Positions 1 to 10,496 of a DNA stretch of 64,000 nt are shown piece after piece. The notes below the pieces were generated by a model, which did no database searches, was not told the DNA's origin, and saw only the letters and a list, made by a program, of their open reading frames with translations. Location: positions 1 through 64,000 of the forward strand of contig NZ_LN909048.1 in assembly GCF_001486505.1 (NCBI RefSeq), given 5' to 3'. A program made the position numbers and the translations under genes. The stretch is from Paenibacillus rubinfantis. GTDB taxonomy: Bacteria > Bacillota > Bacilli > Paenibacillales > Paenibacillaceae. Numbering within the stretch: position 1 is the first letter of the stretch; every line of letters begins with the position of its first letter.

Positions 1-226
1 GATTGCTCCGTCTTTCCCAAGTCCACCATGCGATAGACTTGCGTATCCGGTATTAGCTACCGTTTCCGGTAGTTATCCCAGTCTTACAGGCAGGTTGCCT
101 ACGTGTTACTCACCCGTCCGCCGCTAAGCTAATCAGGAGCAAGCTCCCGATTAACTCCGCTCGACTTGCATGTATTAGGCACGCCGCCAGCGTTCGTCCT
201 GAGCCAGGATCAAACTCTCCAATAAA
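1..226 (-). rRNA. rrs: 16S ribosomal RNA, 5' portion (partial)
   Basis: The reverse complement carries the universal 16S 5' block, including the 27F-type site (AGAGTTTGATCCTGGCTCAG, at about 201-220), followed by the conserved GACGAACGCTGGCGGCG and TAATACATGCAAGTCGA segments and the V1/V2 region. The gene runs off the left edge, so only about the first 226 nt are present. The mature 5' end is placed near 226 by analogy with Bacillus. The V1/V2 sequence has a Paenibacillus character, but this was not checked against a database. Transcription is leftward, the same direction as most genes in the window. Confidence 0.97.
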
Positions 227-288
227 GTGTTTGACTTGCTCATTTCAAAACTGACGAGATTTAAAATCTCATTTATTACTCACTCGTT

Positions 289-307
289 GTTCAGTTTTCA
301 AAGATCA
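289..307 (-). promoter_or_regulatory. rrn leader boxA-like antitermination site
   Basis: On the minus strand the leader reads TGATCTTTGAAAACTGAAC, which matches the boxA-type element (TGYTCTTTGAAAA) found in Bacillus rrn leaders. It lies between the rrn promoters and the 16S 5' end, where Nus-factor antitermination signals are expected. Confidence 0.7.
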
Positions 308-341
308 ACTTCGTTATCGTCTTATCGGCGACAACTTTTAT

Positions 342-370
342 AGTATATCATGTCCGGCGTTATCTTGCAA
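342..370 (-). promoter_or_regulatory. rrn promoter, proximal (sigma-A)
   Basis: On the minus strand, TTGCAA (365-370) and TATACT (342-347) are separated by exactly 17 nt. The site is about 115 nt upstream of the 16S 5' end. Confidence 0.75.
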
Positions 371-435
371 GCATTATTTTTATCTGCGATTCTGAGCTGA
401 AGTTCATAATGCCCACGAATAACGACCGGATTTAT

Positions 436-464
436 AATATATCATCTTTTCAACCCGGGCGCAA
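436..464 (-). promoter_or_regulatory. rrn promoter, distal (sigma-A)
   Basis: On the minus strand, TTGCGC (459-464) and TATATT (436-441) are 17 nt apart. This is a second candidate promoter about 94 nt upstream of the proximal one, the tandem arrangement usual for rrn operons. The -35 hexamer is weak. Confidence 0.5.
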
Positions 465-538
465 CCCGAAGGCCGGCTTTTTATGCATCCAGATTCATCC
501 ACCCGCAAGCGGAATACCTCATTCATCATATATATAGA

Positions 539-565
539 GAAAGCCCGGCAATCAGCCGGGCTTTC
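539..565 (-). terminator. Terminator downstream of lysS
   Basis: A perfect 11-bp stem (GAAAGCCCGGC / GCCGGGCTTTC) with a 5-nt loop lies about 20 nt after the lysS stop. Its 3' arm ends in CTTTC and is followed by CTCTATATAT. It closes the lysS transcript ahead of the rrn promoters. Confidence 0.8.
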
Positions 566-585
566 GACATCCTTACATCTATACC

Positions 586-2672
<2,087 letters not shown>

Positions 2673-2925
2673 CTCAACCGATTCTCCTGTCATGGAAAAA
2701 ATTTTCGCACGGTGCGTGCGGCACCCGAAAACCCTCCTGGAAAATGAACGCTTCCCCAAAGGAAAGGTTCCTTTGCCGTTCCACTGCCGCTTAGGTGCTT
2801 GGAAGCGCTCGCTTCCGTCAGCAATGGTCACTAAATTCCTTGCTCATTGTGTATATCATATGCATTATGTGATAAGGGTCAGACCTCCCCAAAGGGGAAG
2901 ACTCACGCTTAAGGCGAATTTATAT
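2673..2925 (-). other. Long structured 5' leader of greA
   Basis: About 250 nt separate the predicted start of transcription from the greA start codon. Read on the minus strand it contains several tight stem-loops: CCCC-TTT-GGGG near 2890, GGAAGC-GAGC-GCTTCC near 2810-2825, and a GC-rich CGCAC-GCACC-GTGCG hairpin followed by AAAAATTTTTT just before the greA ribosome site. The last is terminator-like, so attenuation is possible. It lacks the T-box consensus and I do not recognise it as a known riboswitch. Confidence 0.5.
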
Positions 2926-2931
2926 TGTGAA

Positions 2932-2960
2932 ATTATAGGTGAACGATTGTCAAATGTCAA
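2932..2960 (-). promoter_or_regulatory. greA promoter, perfect sigma-A consensus
   Basis: On the minus strand, TTGACA (2955-2960) and TATAAT (2932-2937) are separated by exactly 17 nt. A second TTGACA lies 9 nt further downstream inside the spacer. This is the best sigma-A promoter in the window. Confidence 0.85.
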
Positions 2961-3014
2961 TGACACCCGATTTTACAAATGTAAACGTTTCATGAAGAAG
3001 GAGGTACCCGTTAA

Positions 3015-3041
3015 AAGGGCCCCCCATCCCAATTCGCCCTT
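3015..3041 (-). terminator. Weak terminator at the end of dusB
   Basis: AAGGGC and GCCCTT pair across a 15-nt loop that is G-rich on the minus strand and are followed by TTAA. The stem starts at the dusB stop codon. The short T run makes this a weak candidate. Confidence 0.35.
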
Positions 3042-4041
3042 ATGCGGATACCTCGTCAAGAATCGTTCCCGCCGCTAAGCCGGCGACAAAATCCTCAAGA
3101 ATACGCACCATCTCGTCACGACGAGTTTCTTCCATAATGAGATCCTTGATGCGCGCGGCACCCTTCAAGTTTTTCAAATACCAAGCCAAATGCTTGCGCA
3201 TTTCGCGGACAGCCACGCGCTCGCCTTTCAGGGCGGCCAAGCGGTCCATGTGCAGGATAGCGATGCGGATTTTCTCCTCGGCCTCCGGTTCCGGAAGCAA
3301 TTGTCCGGTCTTCAGATACTCCACCGTCCGATACAACATCCATGGATTGCCGAGCGCCCCGCGCCCGATCATCACGCCGTCGCATCCGGTCTCATCCAGC
3401 ATCCGCCGGGCATCCTCCGGCGTCGCCACGTCCCCGTTCCCAATGACGGGAATCGACACGGCCTCCTTCACCTGACGGATATAGCTCCAGTCCGCTGTGC
3501 CGGTATACTGCTGCTCGCGGGTCCGACCATGCACGCTGACGGCTTTGCCGCCGGCTTGTTCCACCGCTTTGGCGTTGTCCACCACGTAGATATGCTCCGC
3601 ATCCCAGCCGATCCGCATTTTCACGGTGACCGGTTTGCTTACGGCATCCACCACAGCGGAGACCATCTCGTAAATTTTATTCGGATCCAGCAGCCAACGT
3701 GCGCCGGCGTCGCATTTCGTCACCTTCGGTACAGGACAGCCCATATTGATATCAATAATATCGGCATTGGTTTCCTGATCGACGACTTTAGCCGCTTCTA
3801 CAAGCGACGCGCGATCCCCGCCGAAAATTTGCAGGCTAAGCGGTTTTTCTCGCTCGTCCACAAAGAGCATTTCTCGGGTGCGCTTGTTGCCATGAAGGAT
3901 CGCTTTATCGCTAACCATCTCTGCGCAGACAAGCCCTGTCCCAAATTCCTTGGCAATCAGGCGGAAGGCCGGATTGCATACGCCTGCCATCGGGGCAAGC
4001 ACGACCTGGTTTTTCAATTCAATATCGCCTATCTTCAGCAA
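3040..4041 (-). CDS. dusB: tRNA-dihydrouridine synthase DusB
   Basis: The 333-aa FMN enzyme reduces specific uridines of tRNA to dihydrouridine. The TIM-barrel start ([13 protein letters not shown], about 15-27) and the active-site motif NMGCPVPKV, with the proton-donor Cys near 102, are both present. So are the FMN phosphate motifs (GNGDV and GRGALGNPW). I place the start at TTG 4041 (reading [11 protein letters not shown]) because a GGAGG lies 8 nt upstream and homologues begin M(F/L)KIG. The in-frame ATG further upstream would overlap yazB. Downstream of the folate genes, as in B. subtilis (yacF). Confidence 0.93.
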   Translation of the reverse strand: MLKIGDIELKNQVVLAPMAGVCNPAFRLIAKEFGTGLVCAEMVSDKAILHGNKRTREMLFVDEREKPLSLQIFGGDRASLVEAAKVVDQETNADIIDINMGCPVPKVTKCDAGARWLLDPNKIYEMVSAVVDAVSKPVTVKMRIGWDAEHIYVVDNAKAVEQAGGKAVSVHGRTREQQYTGTADWSYIRQVKEAVSIPVIGNGDVATPEDARRMLDETGCDGVMIGRGALGNPWMLYRTVEYLKTGQLLPEPEAEEKIRIAILHMDRLAALKGERVAVREMRKHLAWYLKNLKGAARIKDLIMEETRRDEMVRILEDFVAGLAAGTILDEVSA

Positions 4042-4085
4042 GATGGTCCCCTCCAATCGATGAGTTTCGTAAAAAGCGACTCTGC

Positions 4086-4292
4086 TTAGGGTCCAGGCTT
4101 CAGCTCGGCCAAGGTAATCCCCAAACAATCTGCAATTTTAATTAAAATTTGATCATCCGCCCGGCGGTTCCCCCGCTCCACCGCTCCCAATAAGGCGAGG
4201 GATACGCCGGACTTCTCCGCCAGCTCTTGCTGGGTAAAACCTTTTAGTTTTCGGAAAGCGCGGATGCGCTGTGCCAGGTGCATGTTTTCCAA
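4086..4292 (-). CDS. yazB: YazB-type small XRE-family helix-turn-helix protein
   Basis: The product is about 68 aa, a single lambda-repressor-like HTH domain: [23 protein letters not shown] with recognition helix around [11 protein letters not shown]. subtilis YazB has the same size and lies at the same place between folK and dusB, so the name rests on similarity and order. Its target is unknown. The 5' end overlaps the folK 3' end in another frame. TTG 4292 has AAGGAAGG 9 nt upstream and is preferred; ATG 4283 is the alternative and drops three residues. It probably belongs to the folate operon transcript. Confidence 0.8.
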   Translation of the reverse strand: MENMHLAQRIRAFRKLKGFTQQELAEKSGVSLALLGAVERGNRRADDQILIKIADCLGITLAELKPGP

Positions 4293-4807
4293 AACCGGAC
4301 GCCTTCCTTTCCATCTAGGGTGTCCAAGGCACTGTGAATGCGTGCATACAGCCCGGAGGGCTCTCCTTCCGGCACGATGTCGGACAAAGGGACGAGCACA
4401 AAAGCCCGCTCCATCATCCGCGGGTGCGGCAAGGTGAGAAGTGGTGTGTTCATCACGCGGCCGCCGGCCCATAACAAATCCAGGTCCACCGTACGCGGCC
4501 CAAATCGGATGGTACGCTCTCTCCCCAATCGCAGCTCGATATCCAACATAACCGTAAGCAGCGCCTCGGGCTCCAGCGAAGTACGCAAAGCCAATGCCAT
4601 ATTTACAAAATTCGGCTGATCCAGGTAACCTACCGGATCGGTCTCATATAAATCGGAGCAGCGCAGCACCTCGATAGCTGGATGCTCCTGCAGTGCCGCA
4701 ATCGCCTGCATCAGGGTGGCCTCGCGGTCTCCCAAATTGGCGCCTAAAGCAATATAAGCCTCTGAATGCTCAGAGGGAGTAGTCGTGTTCATAAACGATA
4801 GGCTCAC
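4244..4807 (-). CDS. folK: HPPK, 6-hydroxymethyl-dihydropterin pyrophosphokinase
   Basis: FolK transfers pyrophosphate from ATP to 6-hydroxymethyl-7,8-dihydropterin, the step before FolP. The family motifs are present: YIALGANLGDRE near the N terminus, GRERTIRFGPRTVDLDLL in the middle and LPHPRMMERAFVLVPL after it. The GTG start at 4807 overlaps the folB stop as GTGA, a translational-coupling arrangement; ATG 4792 five codons in is possible. At 187 aa it is slightly longer than typical. The 3' end overlaps yazB. Confidence 0.95.
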   Translation of the reverse strand: MSLSFMNTTTPSEHSEAYIALGANLGDREATLMQAIAALQEHPAIEVLRCSDLYETDPVGYLDQPNFVNMALALRTSLEPEALLTVMLDIELRLGRERTIRFGPRTVDLDLLWAGGRVMNTPLLTLPHPRMMERAFVLVPLSDIVPEGEPSGLYARIHSALDTLDGKEGVRFWKTCTWHSASALSEN

Positions 4808-5166
4808 TTTCTGGAACGGTACATCTCCACCGTCACGCCGTCGAAATGAATATCAAACGGAGGGTGCGGCTTCGTAACCCGAACCGTTAACGCATCTACC
4901 CTAGTATAAGTGTCCAAAACCGCAGATGCAATATGCTCCGCCAGCGCTTCGATTAATTGGAAGCTTTTTTGCTCGACAATGGATTTGACCAGTTCGTGGA
5001 CTTCGGCATAGTTGACCGTTTGGTTCAAATCATCGCTAGTCCCCGCCTGGCGCAGATCCAGCTCCAGATCCAGATCCACATAAAAGCGCTGACCCAGCTT
5101 GCGCTCCTCCTCAAACACCCCGTGGTATCCGTAATATTCCATGCGCCGTAGCGTCATTTTGTCCAT
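4804..5166 (-). CDS. folB: Dihydroneopterin aldolase
   Basis: The 120-aa enzyme converts 7,8-dihydroneopterin to 6-hydroxymethyl-dihydropterin and glycolaldehyde. The sequence shows YYGYHGVFEEERKLGQRF near the N terminus, the conserved VNYAEV segment and the C-terminal KPHPP motif. ATG 5166 is chosen because AGGAG lies 9 nt upstream and homologues begin near it; the longer ORF start at 5190 would place the Shine-Dalgarno inside the gene. Lies 32 nt after folP and overlaps folK by 4 nt. Confidence 0.94.
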   Translation of the reverse strand: MDKMTLRRMEYYGYHGVFEEERKLGQRFYVDLDLELDLRQAGTSDDLNQTVNYAEVHELVKSIVEQKSFQLIEALAEHIASAVLDTYTRVDALTVRVTKPHPPFDIHFDGVTVEMYRSRK

Positions 5167-5198
5167 GAAATCCGGCTCCTTTTCCTGCAATTAACTAT

Positions 5199-6038
5199 TT
5201 ATGAAACGTACACGATCGCATCGCACATCTGCACGGTCTGCTTGATCGCCTTCACATCGTGAACGCGGACGATCTGGCACCCCTGGGCGATCCCCAACGC
5301 CACCGTCGCTGCTGTCCCGAACACGACCTCATCGACCGGCAAATCCAGCGCCGTACGAATAAATCGTTTGCGGGACGTACCAAGCAGCAGCGGGAAGCCA
5401 AGTCCCGCCAAGGTGTCTAGCGCGCGCATCACCCGTAGATTTTCCGTATAATCCTTAGCAAAGCCAATCCCCGGGTCCAAAATGATGTTCTCGTCACGCA
5501 CGCCGGCACGTCGGGCAATCTCCACGCATTCGCGGAGATCCGCCGCTACATCGGCAATCAAATCGCCATAGTTACGATCCTGGCGATTATGCATCAAGAT
5601 CACCGGACACCCAAACTCCGCCGCCACCGCGGCCATCGGCGCTTCCGCTTTAAAGCCCCATACATCATTAATGATATGCGCCCCGGCTTTTAACGCTTCT
5701 CTCGCTACCCGGGCCTTATACGTATCCACCGACAGCGGGACCTTCGGCATCTCGCGATGGAGGGCCTCCACAACGGGAAGGACCCGCTCCAGCTCCTCCT
5801 GTTCACTCACGGGCTCATGCCCTGGACGCGTCGACTCCCCGCCGATATCAATAAGATCCGCGCCTTCCGCCACCATTTCCCGGGCATGCTGAACAGCGCG
5901 CTCCACATTATTGTAACGACCTCCATCGGAAAAAGAGTCCGGCGTCACGTTCAAAATCCCCATCACCAGCGTACGTTCGCCAAGCGTAAAAGACGCCTCG
6001 CCGAGCCGGTAGCTGCGTTTATAAATGATCGGTTGCAT
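5199..6038 (-). CDS. folP: Dihydropteroate synthase
   Basis: FolP joins p-aminobenzoate to 6-hydroxymethyl-dihydropterin pyrophosphate; it is the sulfonamide target. The 279-aa TIM-barrel protein has both family signatures: NVTPDSFSDGG and IDIGGESTRPG. It also has the LDPGIGF and GTSRKRF loops. The ATG at 6038 (MQPIIYKR) has GAGGAG just upstream and overlaps the pabC 3' end by 20 nt. The B. subtilis name for this gene is sul. Part of the pabB-to-dusB operon. Confidence 0.96.
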   Translation of the reverse strand: MQPIIYKRSYRLGEASFTLGERTLVMGILNVTPDSFSDGGRYNNVERAVQHAREMVAEGADLIDIGGESTRPGHEPVSEQEELERVLPVVEALHREMPKVPLSVDTYKARVAREALKAGAHIINDVWGFKAEAPMAAVAAEFGCPVILMHNRQDRNYGDLIADVAADLRECVEIARRAGVRDENIILDPGIGFAKDYTENLRVMRALDTLAGLGFPLLLGTSRKRFIRTALDLPVDEVVFGTAATVALGIAQGCQIVRVHDVKAIKQTVQMCDAIVYVS

Positions 6039-6996
6039 CGCCGCTCCTCGCTTTCTCCCTATATTTCCCCAGCAGCCGCTCCGTAACCGCCCCAATGCGT
6101 CCGGTTCCGACCGTGCGCCGCCGCCTCCCTCGTCCGCCGGGCTTGCCAGGTTCCACTAATTCGGTCACCGGTACGAGCTCCTGGATCGAATTGGTCAGGA
6201 AGACTTCGTCCGCCTCCCACAGCTCGTCCCAGGTGTACAGGCCTTCCTCTACCCGAATCCCCTGTTCGGTTGCCAGTTCCAAGACCATGGCGCGCGTGAT
6301 GCCGGGGAGAATGCCCGTTTCGATACCCGGCGTATAACATTGGCCATTCCGCACAAAAAATACATTGCTGACGATCCCCTCCGCCAGCCAGCCCTGGGGC
6401 GTCAGTTGCAGCCCTTCGGCAGGGACGGGAGCGGTTAAGGGGCGTATCTCTTGGCCCGCGAAGGAGGCGGTCGACGCCGGCAGCTGCACCTCGCGCTCCA
6501 ACCGGGCAAGCTCGCGCTTCGCCAGCACATTATTCATATAGTGCAGCGATTTGAACCGAACCTCACCCTCCGGCGTGTTGCGGGGTGTCGCCAGCCGCCA
6601 CAACGGCTTCCCGTTCGTGTACAACGCCGCTCCCGGCTCCGGCAGCGGCTTCACATAGATCACGACCTTCGGCTTGTCGTAGTCTCCGGCCGGCAAACCC
6701 AGCGGTCCCTCGCCAGCCGTCACCGTATACCGGATGTAGCCTTCGGCTAATCCGTTCCGCTCGAGCAGTTCGGCGATTTCCTTCTCAATCCGAACGGGGT
6801 CGGCCTGGTAGCCGATCCCCAGCGCCCGGCAGCCGGAGGCCAACCGCTCCAGATGCCGCTCCAACAGGAACGGCCGCCCTCCATAGGTGCGGAACGTCTC
6901 GAATAAGCCGAGCCCGTACATAAAGCCGTGATCCATTACAGAGATCACGGCTTGGTCGGCCGGGGTCGGAACGCCATCCACCCCGATGTATTTCAT
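6019..6996 (-). CDS. pabC: 4-amino-4-deoxychorismate lyase
   Basis: PabC is a fold-type IV PLP enzyme that splits aminodeoxychorismate into p-aminobenzoate and pyruvate. The 325-aa protein has the family start ([22 protein letters not shown]), the PLP-lysine region ([10 protein letters not shown]) and the EGIVSNVFF and GILPGITR motifs. Its length is somewhat above the usual 290 aa because of inserts in the middle and a basic C-terminal tail. The start ATG overlaps the pabA stop as ATGA. The fold is shared with branched-chain and D-amino-acid aminotransferases, but the operon settles the assignment. Confidence 0.92.
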   Translation of the reverse strand: MKYIGVDGVPTPADQAVISVMDHGFMYGLGLFETFRTYGGRPFLLERHLERLASGCRALGIGYQADPVRIEKEIAELLERNGLAEGYIRYTVTAGEGPLGLPAGDYDKPKVVIYVKPLPEPGAALYTNGKPLWRLATPRNTPEGEVRFKSLHYMNNVLAKRELARLEREVQLPASTASFAGQEIRPLTAPVPAEGLQLTPQGWLAEGIVSNVFFVRNGQCYTPGIETGILPGITRAMVLELATEQGIRVEEGLYTWDELWEADEVFLTNSIQELVPVTELVEPGKPGGRGRRRRTVGTGRIGAVTERLLGKYREKARSGDATDHL

Positions 6997-7574
6997 GCTT
7001 GCGCTTCCGCCTTCCGGTTCAGGAAGTTGCGGAGGATCTGGTGGCCATGCTGGGTAATAATCGATTCGGGATGGAACTGCACGCCCTCAATGGCATACGT
7101 TTTATGACGCAGCCCCATAATCTCTCCTTCCGCCGTCTCGGCGGTAATCTCCAGGCAATCCGGCAGGCTCTCGCGTTCCACGATCAGCGAATGGTACCGC
7201 GTGGCCGTAAAAGGCGACGGCAGGCCGGCAAACACCGACTCCCCCTGATGGTGGATCGGCGACGTCTTACCATGCATCAGCCGTTCGGCGCGGATAACCT
7301 TGCCGCCAAAGGCCTGGCCGATAGCTTGATGTCCCAGACAAACGCCAAAGATCGGGATCACTCCCTTAAAATGCTCGATCAATTCCAGCGTAATCCCCGC
7401 CTCATTCGGCGTACACGGGCCGGGGGATATTAAGATATGATCCGGCTGCAAAGCCTCAATTCCCGCAAGATCGATCTCATCATTGCGGCGGACAGTTACT
7501 TCCTCGCCTAACTCGCCTAAATACTGCACCAAATTGTACGTAAAAGAATCATAGTTGTCGATCACCAAAATCAT
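6993..7574 (-). CDS. pabA: Aminodeoxychorismate/anthranilate synthase glutaminase subunit
   Basis: The 193-aa class I glutamine amidotransferase supplies ammonia to PabB. The catalytic triad can be seen: nucleophile Cys in FGVCLGHQ (about residue 79) and His and Glu in QFHPES near residue 167. The oxyanion segment [11 protein letters not shown] is present. In Bacillus relatives this subunit can serve both PabB and TrpE, and no trp genes lie here, so it may be shared. It starts 18 nt after pabB and overlaps pabC by 4 nt. Confidence 0.95.
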   Translation of the reverse strand: MILVIDNYDSFTYNLVQYLGELGEEVTVRRNDEIDLAGIEALQPDHILISPGPCTPNEAGITLELIEHFKGVIPIFGVCLGHQAIGQAFGGKVIRAERLMHGKTSPIHHQGESVFAGLPSPFTATRYHSLIVERESLPDCLEITAETAEGEIMGLRHKTYAIEGVQFHPESIITQHGHQILRNFLNRKAEAQA

Positions 7575-7592
7575 CTCATCTCATCTCCTGTC

Positions 7593-9146
7593 CTAGACTT
7601 TGTCCAGCTGGCTCTTCTCGGTTTGTTGAATGGCCAAAGCAACGGCTCTGGCTTTGTTGAAGCACTCCCTATACTCACGGTACGGGTCCGAATCGATAAC
7701 GATGCCGGCTCCCGTCTGCAGGTAGCCAACGCCGTCCTTCGCGACCAGCGTACGTATAATAATATTTAATTCCATATTCCCGGCATAGTCAATCCACCCC
7801 ATTGCACCGGTGTAGGGTCCTCTTGTGACAGGCTCCAGCTCTTCGATGATTTCCATCGTCCGTACCTTAGGCGCTCCAGTGATCGTTCCTCCTGGAAAAA
7901 CAGCCGCGATCGCATCGTAAATCGAAGGCTCCGTCCCCAGCTCCCCTTCGACTTCAGACACCAAATGCATCACATGTGAGTAGCGCTCCACCGTAAACAG
8001 CTCGCTCACCCGCACCGTTCCGTACTCCGCCACCCGGCCGATATCGTTGCGCAGGAGGTCAACCAGCATAATATGCTCCGCCTGCTCCTTCTCGTTGCCG
8101 CGCAGCTCCTCCTCCATCTGCCGATCCTCTTCCGGCGTATGCCCCCGCCGCCGTGTCCCCGCGATCGGGCGGGTGCTGAGCTTCCCTTGCTCCATCTTCA
8201 CCAGCAGCTCCGGCGAAGCCGAAACCAGCTGAAAGTCGGGGAAGCGAAGCAAGCCCATATAAGGCGACGGGTTCAGTCGTCTTAACTGCTCGTACACCAG
8301 CTCGGGCCTAGCCGTCAACGCAAAAGCCTGTCGCAGTGAGAGATTCACTTGGAAAACGTCACCGGCGGCGATATACTCTTGAACCCGCCGCACCGCCGCT
8401 TCAAACGCCTCCTGCGTCATCGAGACGGCCAAGCGGCGGCGTTCCAGTTCTGCGTCGCTTATCGAAGAAGGGGCGGTCGCCAAACCTCCGGGGGCGGCTG
8501 CACTCTCTGCACCGACCGTCGCAGCGCAAAAATCCTTCCAACGCTGCGCCATGCGCACAGCCCGGACCTCAGCGCAGCGATAGCTTTCGCGCAGCTTCTC
8601 CAAGTCGGGCGAAGCGATGGGGACATGGACGACGCAATACACATCGCCTTGGGCCTGATCGATGGCCCACAGCTCCTCTAGCCGCATCCAGACATAGTCG
8701 TCCAGGCCGAGATCATCCTGCGCCCGGTTCGGGAGCCGCTCCAGCGAACGCGCCACATCATAGGCGAGATACCCCACAGCGCCGCCGCTGAACTTCGGCA
8801 GCCCCGGCACCGCAGGCGAGCGATACGGCGCCATCCAGTCCCGCAGCAGTTCCAGCGGCTTGCCTGAACGTACCAAAGCCTGCCCGGAGGCGGTCAAATC
8901 GTGGACAACGGCTTCGTTACCTTTGCCGCGGATCACCGAGACCGGCTCCAGGCCCAGGAAAGTGTATCGCCCTCCCTTCCCGCTCTCCAACACACAGGCG
9001 TATGGCCCGGCCTCCTCCCAGGCCTGCGACCAATCCGCAGGCAACCCGGAGGCCGTAAGCGGGCATTTGACCGCAAACGGCAGCATCGTCCAGCTCCCCG
9101 TTTGCGCCCAATCTCTCCATTGCTCCCAAGACGTCATCTTTTCCAT
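7593..9146 (-). CDS. pabB: Aminodeoxychorismate synthase component I
   Basis: The 517-aa chorismate-binding enzyme makes 4-amino-4-deoxychorismate with PabA. The C-terminal chorismate-binding domain (from about 250) carries the PIAGTRRRG, DLLRNDIGRV, FPGGTITGAPK and YREYRECFNKA motifs. The N-terminal half is the regulatory-type domain shared with TrpE. PIAGT at the substrate site is typical of both PabB and some TrpE; the pabA-pabC-folP context supports PabB. It is first in the folate operon, after the cysK terminator, with a weak promoter candidate at 9203-9231. Confidence 0.94.
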   Translation of the reverse strand: MEKMTSWEQWRDWAQTGSWTMLPFAVKCPLTASGLPADWSQAWEEAGPYACVLESGKGGRYTFLGLEPVSVIRGKGNEAVVHDLTASGQALVRSGKPLELLRDWMAPYRSPAVPGLPKFSGGAVGYLAYDVARSLERLPNRAQDDLGLDDYVWMRLEELWAIDQAQGDVYCVVHVPIASPDLEKLRESYRCAEVRAVRMAQRWKDFCAATVGAESAAAPGGLATAPSSISDAELERRRLAVSMTQEAFEAAVRRVQEYIAAGDVFQVNLSLRQAFALTARPELVYEQLRRLNPSPYMGLLRFPDFQLVSASPELLVKMEQGKLSTRPIAGTRRRGHTPEEDRQMEEELRGNEKEQAEHIMLVDLLRNDIGRVAEYGTVRVSELFTVERYSHVMHLVSEVEGELGTEPSIYDAIAAVFPGGTITGAPKVRTMEIIEELEPVTRGPYTGAMGWIDYAGNMELNIIIRTLVAKDGVGYLQTGAGIVIDSDPYREYRECFNKARAVALAIQQTEKSQLDKV

Positions 9147-9202
9147 GAACCCCGCTGATCCTCCAAATCTTCGTCGTCAAGCTCCTAATCTTATTGGAAG
9201 CT

Positions 9203-9231
9203 AGTATACTCGAAGAACACCTAAAAATAAA
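9203..9231 (-). promoter_or_regulatory. Possible pabB promoter
   Basis: On the minus strand TATACT (9203-9208) is a good -10, but the hexamer 17 nt upstream (TTTATT, 9226-9231) is poor and lies within the T tract of the cysK terminator. Some pabB transcription may instead be read-through from cysK. Confidence 0.4.
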
Positions 9232-9232
9232 A

Positions 9233-9265
9233 GACCCCAAACCGTTCGATTGAACGGCCGGGGTC
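9233..9265 (-). terminator. Terminator downstream of cysK
   Basis: On the minus strand GACCCC...CCGTTC pairs with GAACGG...GGGGTC around a 4-nt loop and is followed by TTTTATTTTT. It lies 25 nt after the cysK stop. Confidence 0.85.
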
Positions 9266-9290
9266 GCCAGCGCTCTCGGCGCAATCCTCT

Positions 9291-10229
9291 TTACGCTTCG
9301 AAATTGTACAACGGCGTGCTGAGGTAACGTTCGCCGTTACTTGGAATGATCGCCACGACACGTTTGCCTTTGCCCAGCTGTTTCGCCACCTTTAATGCCG
9401 CAAATACTGCAGCACCGGAGGAAATCCCCGACAGGATCCCTTCCTCTTTCGCTACCGTACGCGCTTGTTCGAAGGCTTCTTCGTTCTCAACATGGATAAT
9501 TTCATCATAAATTTCACGGTTCAAGATCTCCGGAATAAAGTTCGCACCAAGACCTTGAATTTTATGCGGGCCAGGTTTGCCGCCTGCCAAAATTGGCGAA
9601 GCCGCCGGTTCAACCGCAAAAATCTTCAGATCCGGGAAGCGCTTCTTCAACACTTCGCCTGCGCCGGTAATCGTTCCGCCCGTACCGATCCCTGCCACGA
9701 ACGCATCCAGACGTCCATCCAGCGATTCGATGGCTTCCACGATTTCCGGGCCGGTTGTTTCGCGGTGGATCTTCACGTTCGCTTGTGTTTTGAACTGATC
9801 CGCCAAGAAATAATCCGGATTCGCTGCCAGCAGCTCCTCGGCTTTCTTCACCGCACCGTTCATGCCTTCAGCTCCTGGCGTCAGAACAAGCTCTGCCCCG
9901 TAAGCGCGCAGCAGGTTGCGGCGTTCCAAGCTCATCGTTTCCGGCATGACGATAACGGCTTTATACCCTTTCGCTGCGGCTACCATCGCCAAGCCGATCC
10001 CTGTGTTTCCGCTTGTCGCTTCAATAATCGTGCCGCCCGGCTTCAGCTTGCCGGCTTTCTCGGCTTCCTCCACGATGCTGATGGCAATCCGGTCTTTAAC
10101 GCTAGAGCCCGGGTTTTGGTATTCCAGCTTCACATAGATTTCTGCGCTGTCCTCCGGTACAATCCGGCTCAACCGGACCAGCGGCGTATCTCCGATCAAT
10201 TCCGTTACATTGTTCACGACTTTTGCCAT
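9291..10229 (-). CDS. cysK: Cysteine synthase A (O-acetylserine sulfhydrylase)
   Basis: CysK forms cysteine from O-acetylserine and sulfide using PLP. The 312-aa protein has the PLP lysine in NPGSSVKDR (Lys45), the TSGNTG loop at 72-77 and the phosphate-cup motif [11 protein letters not shown] 10229 has GGGAGG 9 nt upstream; the longer ORF to 10328 includes leader sequence. It is a single-gene unit with its own promoter and terminator. In Bacillus, CysK also acts as sensor partner of the repressor CymR, relevant to the palindrome in its promoter. Confidence 0.96.
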   Translation of the reverse strand: MAKVVNNVTELIGDTPLVRLSRIVPEDSAEIYVKLEYQNPGSSVKDRIAISIVEEAEKAGKLKPGGTIIEATSGNTGIGLAMVAAAKGYKAVIVMPETMSLERRNLLRAYGAELVLTPGAEGMNGAVKKAEELLAANPDYFLADQFKTQANVKIHRETTGPEIVEAIESLDGRLDAFVAGIGTGGTITGAGEVLKKRFPDLKIFAVEPAASPILAGGKPGPHKIQGLGANFIPEILNREIYDEIIHVENEEAFEQARTVAKEEGILSGISSGAAVFAALKVAKQLGKGKRVVAIIPSNGERYLSTPLYNFEA

Positions 10230-10364
10230 ATCAAATATCCTCCCTTTGGATAAAAATAACCTAGTCGATCTGGCTGCTTCAAAATGAAAGCTTAGACAAT
10301 ATAGGATGTGCGATTTATCGGCTTTCATTTATTTCCGAGTATTTAAGTTGGTTTTCTGATTATT

Positions 10365-10393
10365 ATCTTAACAACCCCGATCGGAGTTGTCAA
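10365..10393 (-). promoter_or_regulatory. cysK promoter with embedded palindromic operator candidate
   Basis: On the minus strand TTGACA (10388-10393) and TAAGAT (10365-10370) are 17 nt apart. The spacer and -35 contain a 20-bp near-perfect inverted repeat at 10371-10390 (ACAACTCCGATCGGGGTTGT, one mismatched pair), placed where a repressor would block RNA polymerase. The CC-GATC-GG core resembles Rrf2-family sites such as those of CymR; that attribution is inference. Confidence 0.75.
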
Positions 10394-10403
10394 GAAAAGT
10401 CAC

Positions 10404-10451
10404 AAAAAATACTTTGCATCAAAGGTCCCGGCGACCTCCTCCGCAAAGTAT
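10404..10451 (-). terminator. Terminator downstream of hslO
   Basis: ATACTTTGC and GCAAAGTAT form the base of the stem, with a further inner AGGTC/GGACCT pairing, followed by six T residues on the minus strand. It lies about 45 nt after the hslO stop and just upstream of the cysK promoter. Confidence 0.85.
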
Positions 10452-10496
10452 CTTCCGTCCCATTTTGCTTGGTTAAGGCCCTCTAGCCTTCCCAAC

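Noticed and set aside
2673..2925. T-box riboswitch before greA
   Set aside because: The AGGGTGGNACCGCG T-box sequence and specifier-loop layout are absent, and the downstream gene is not amino-acid related, though lysS follows further on.
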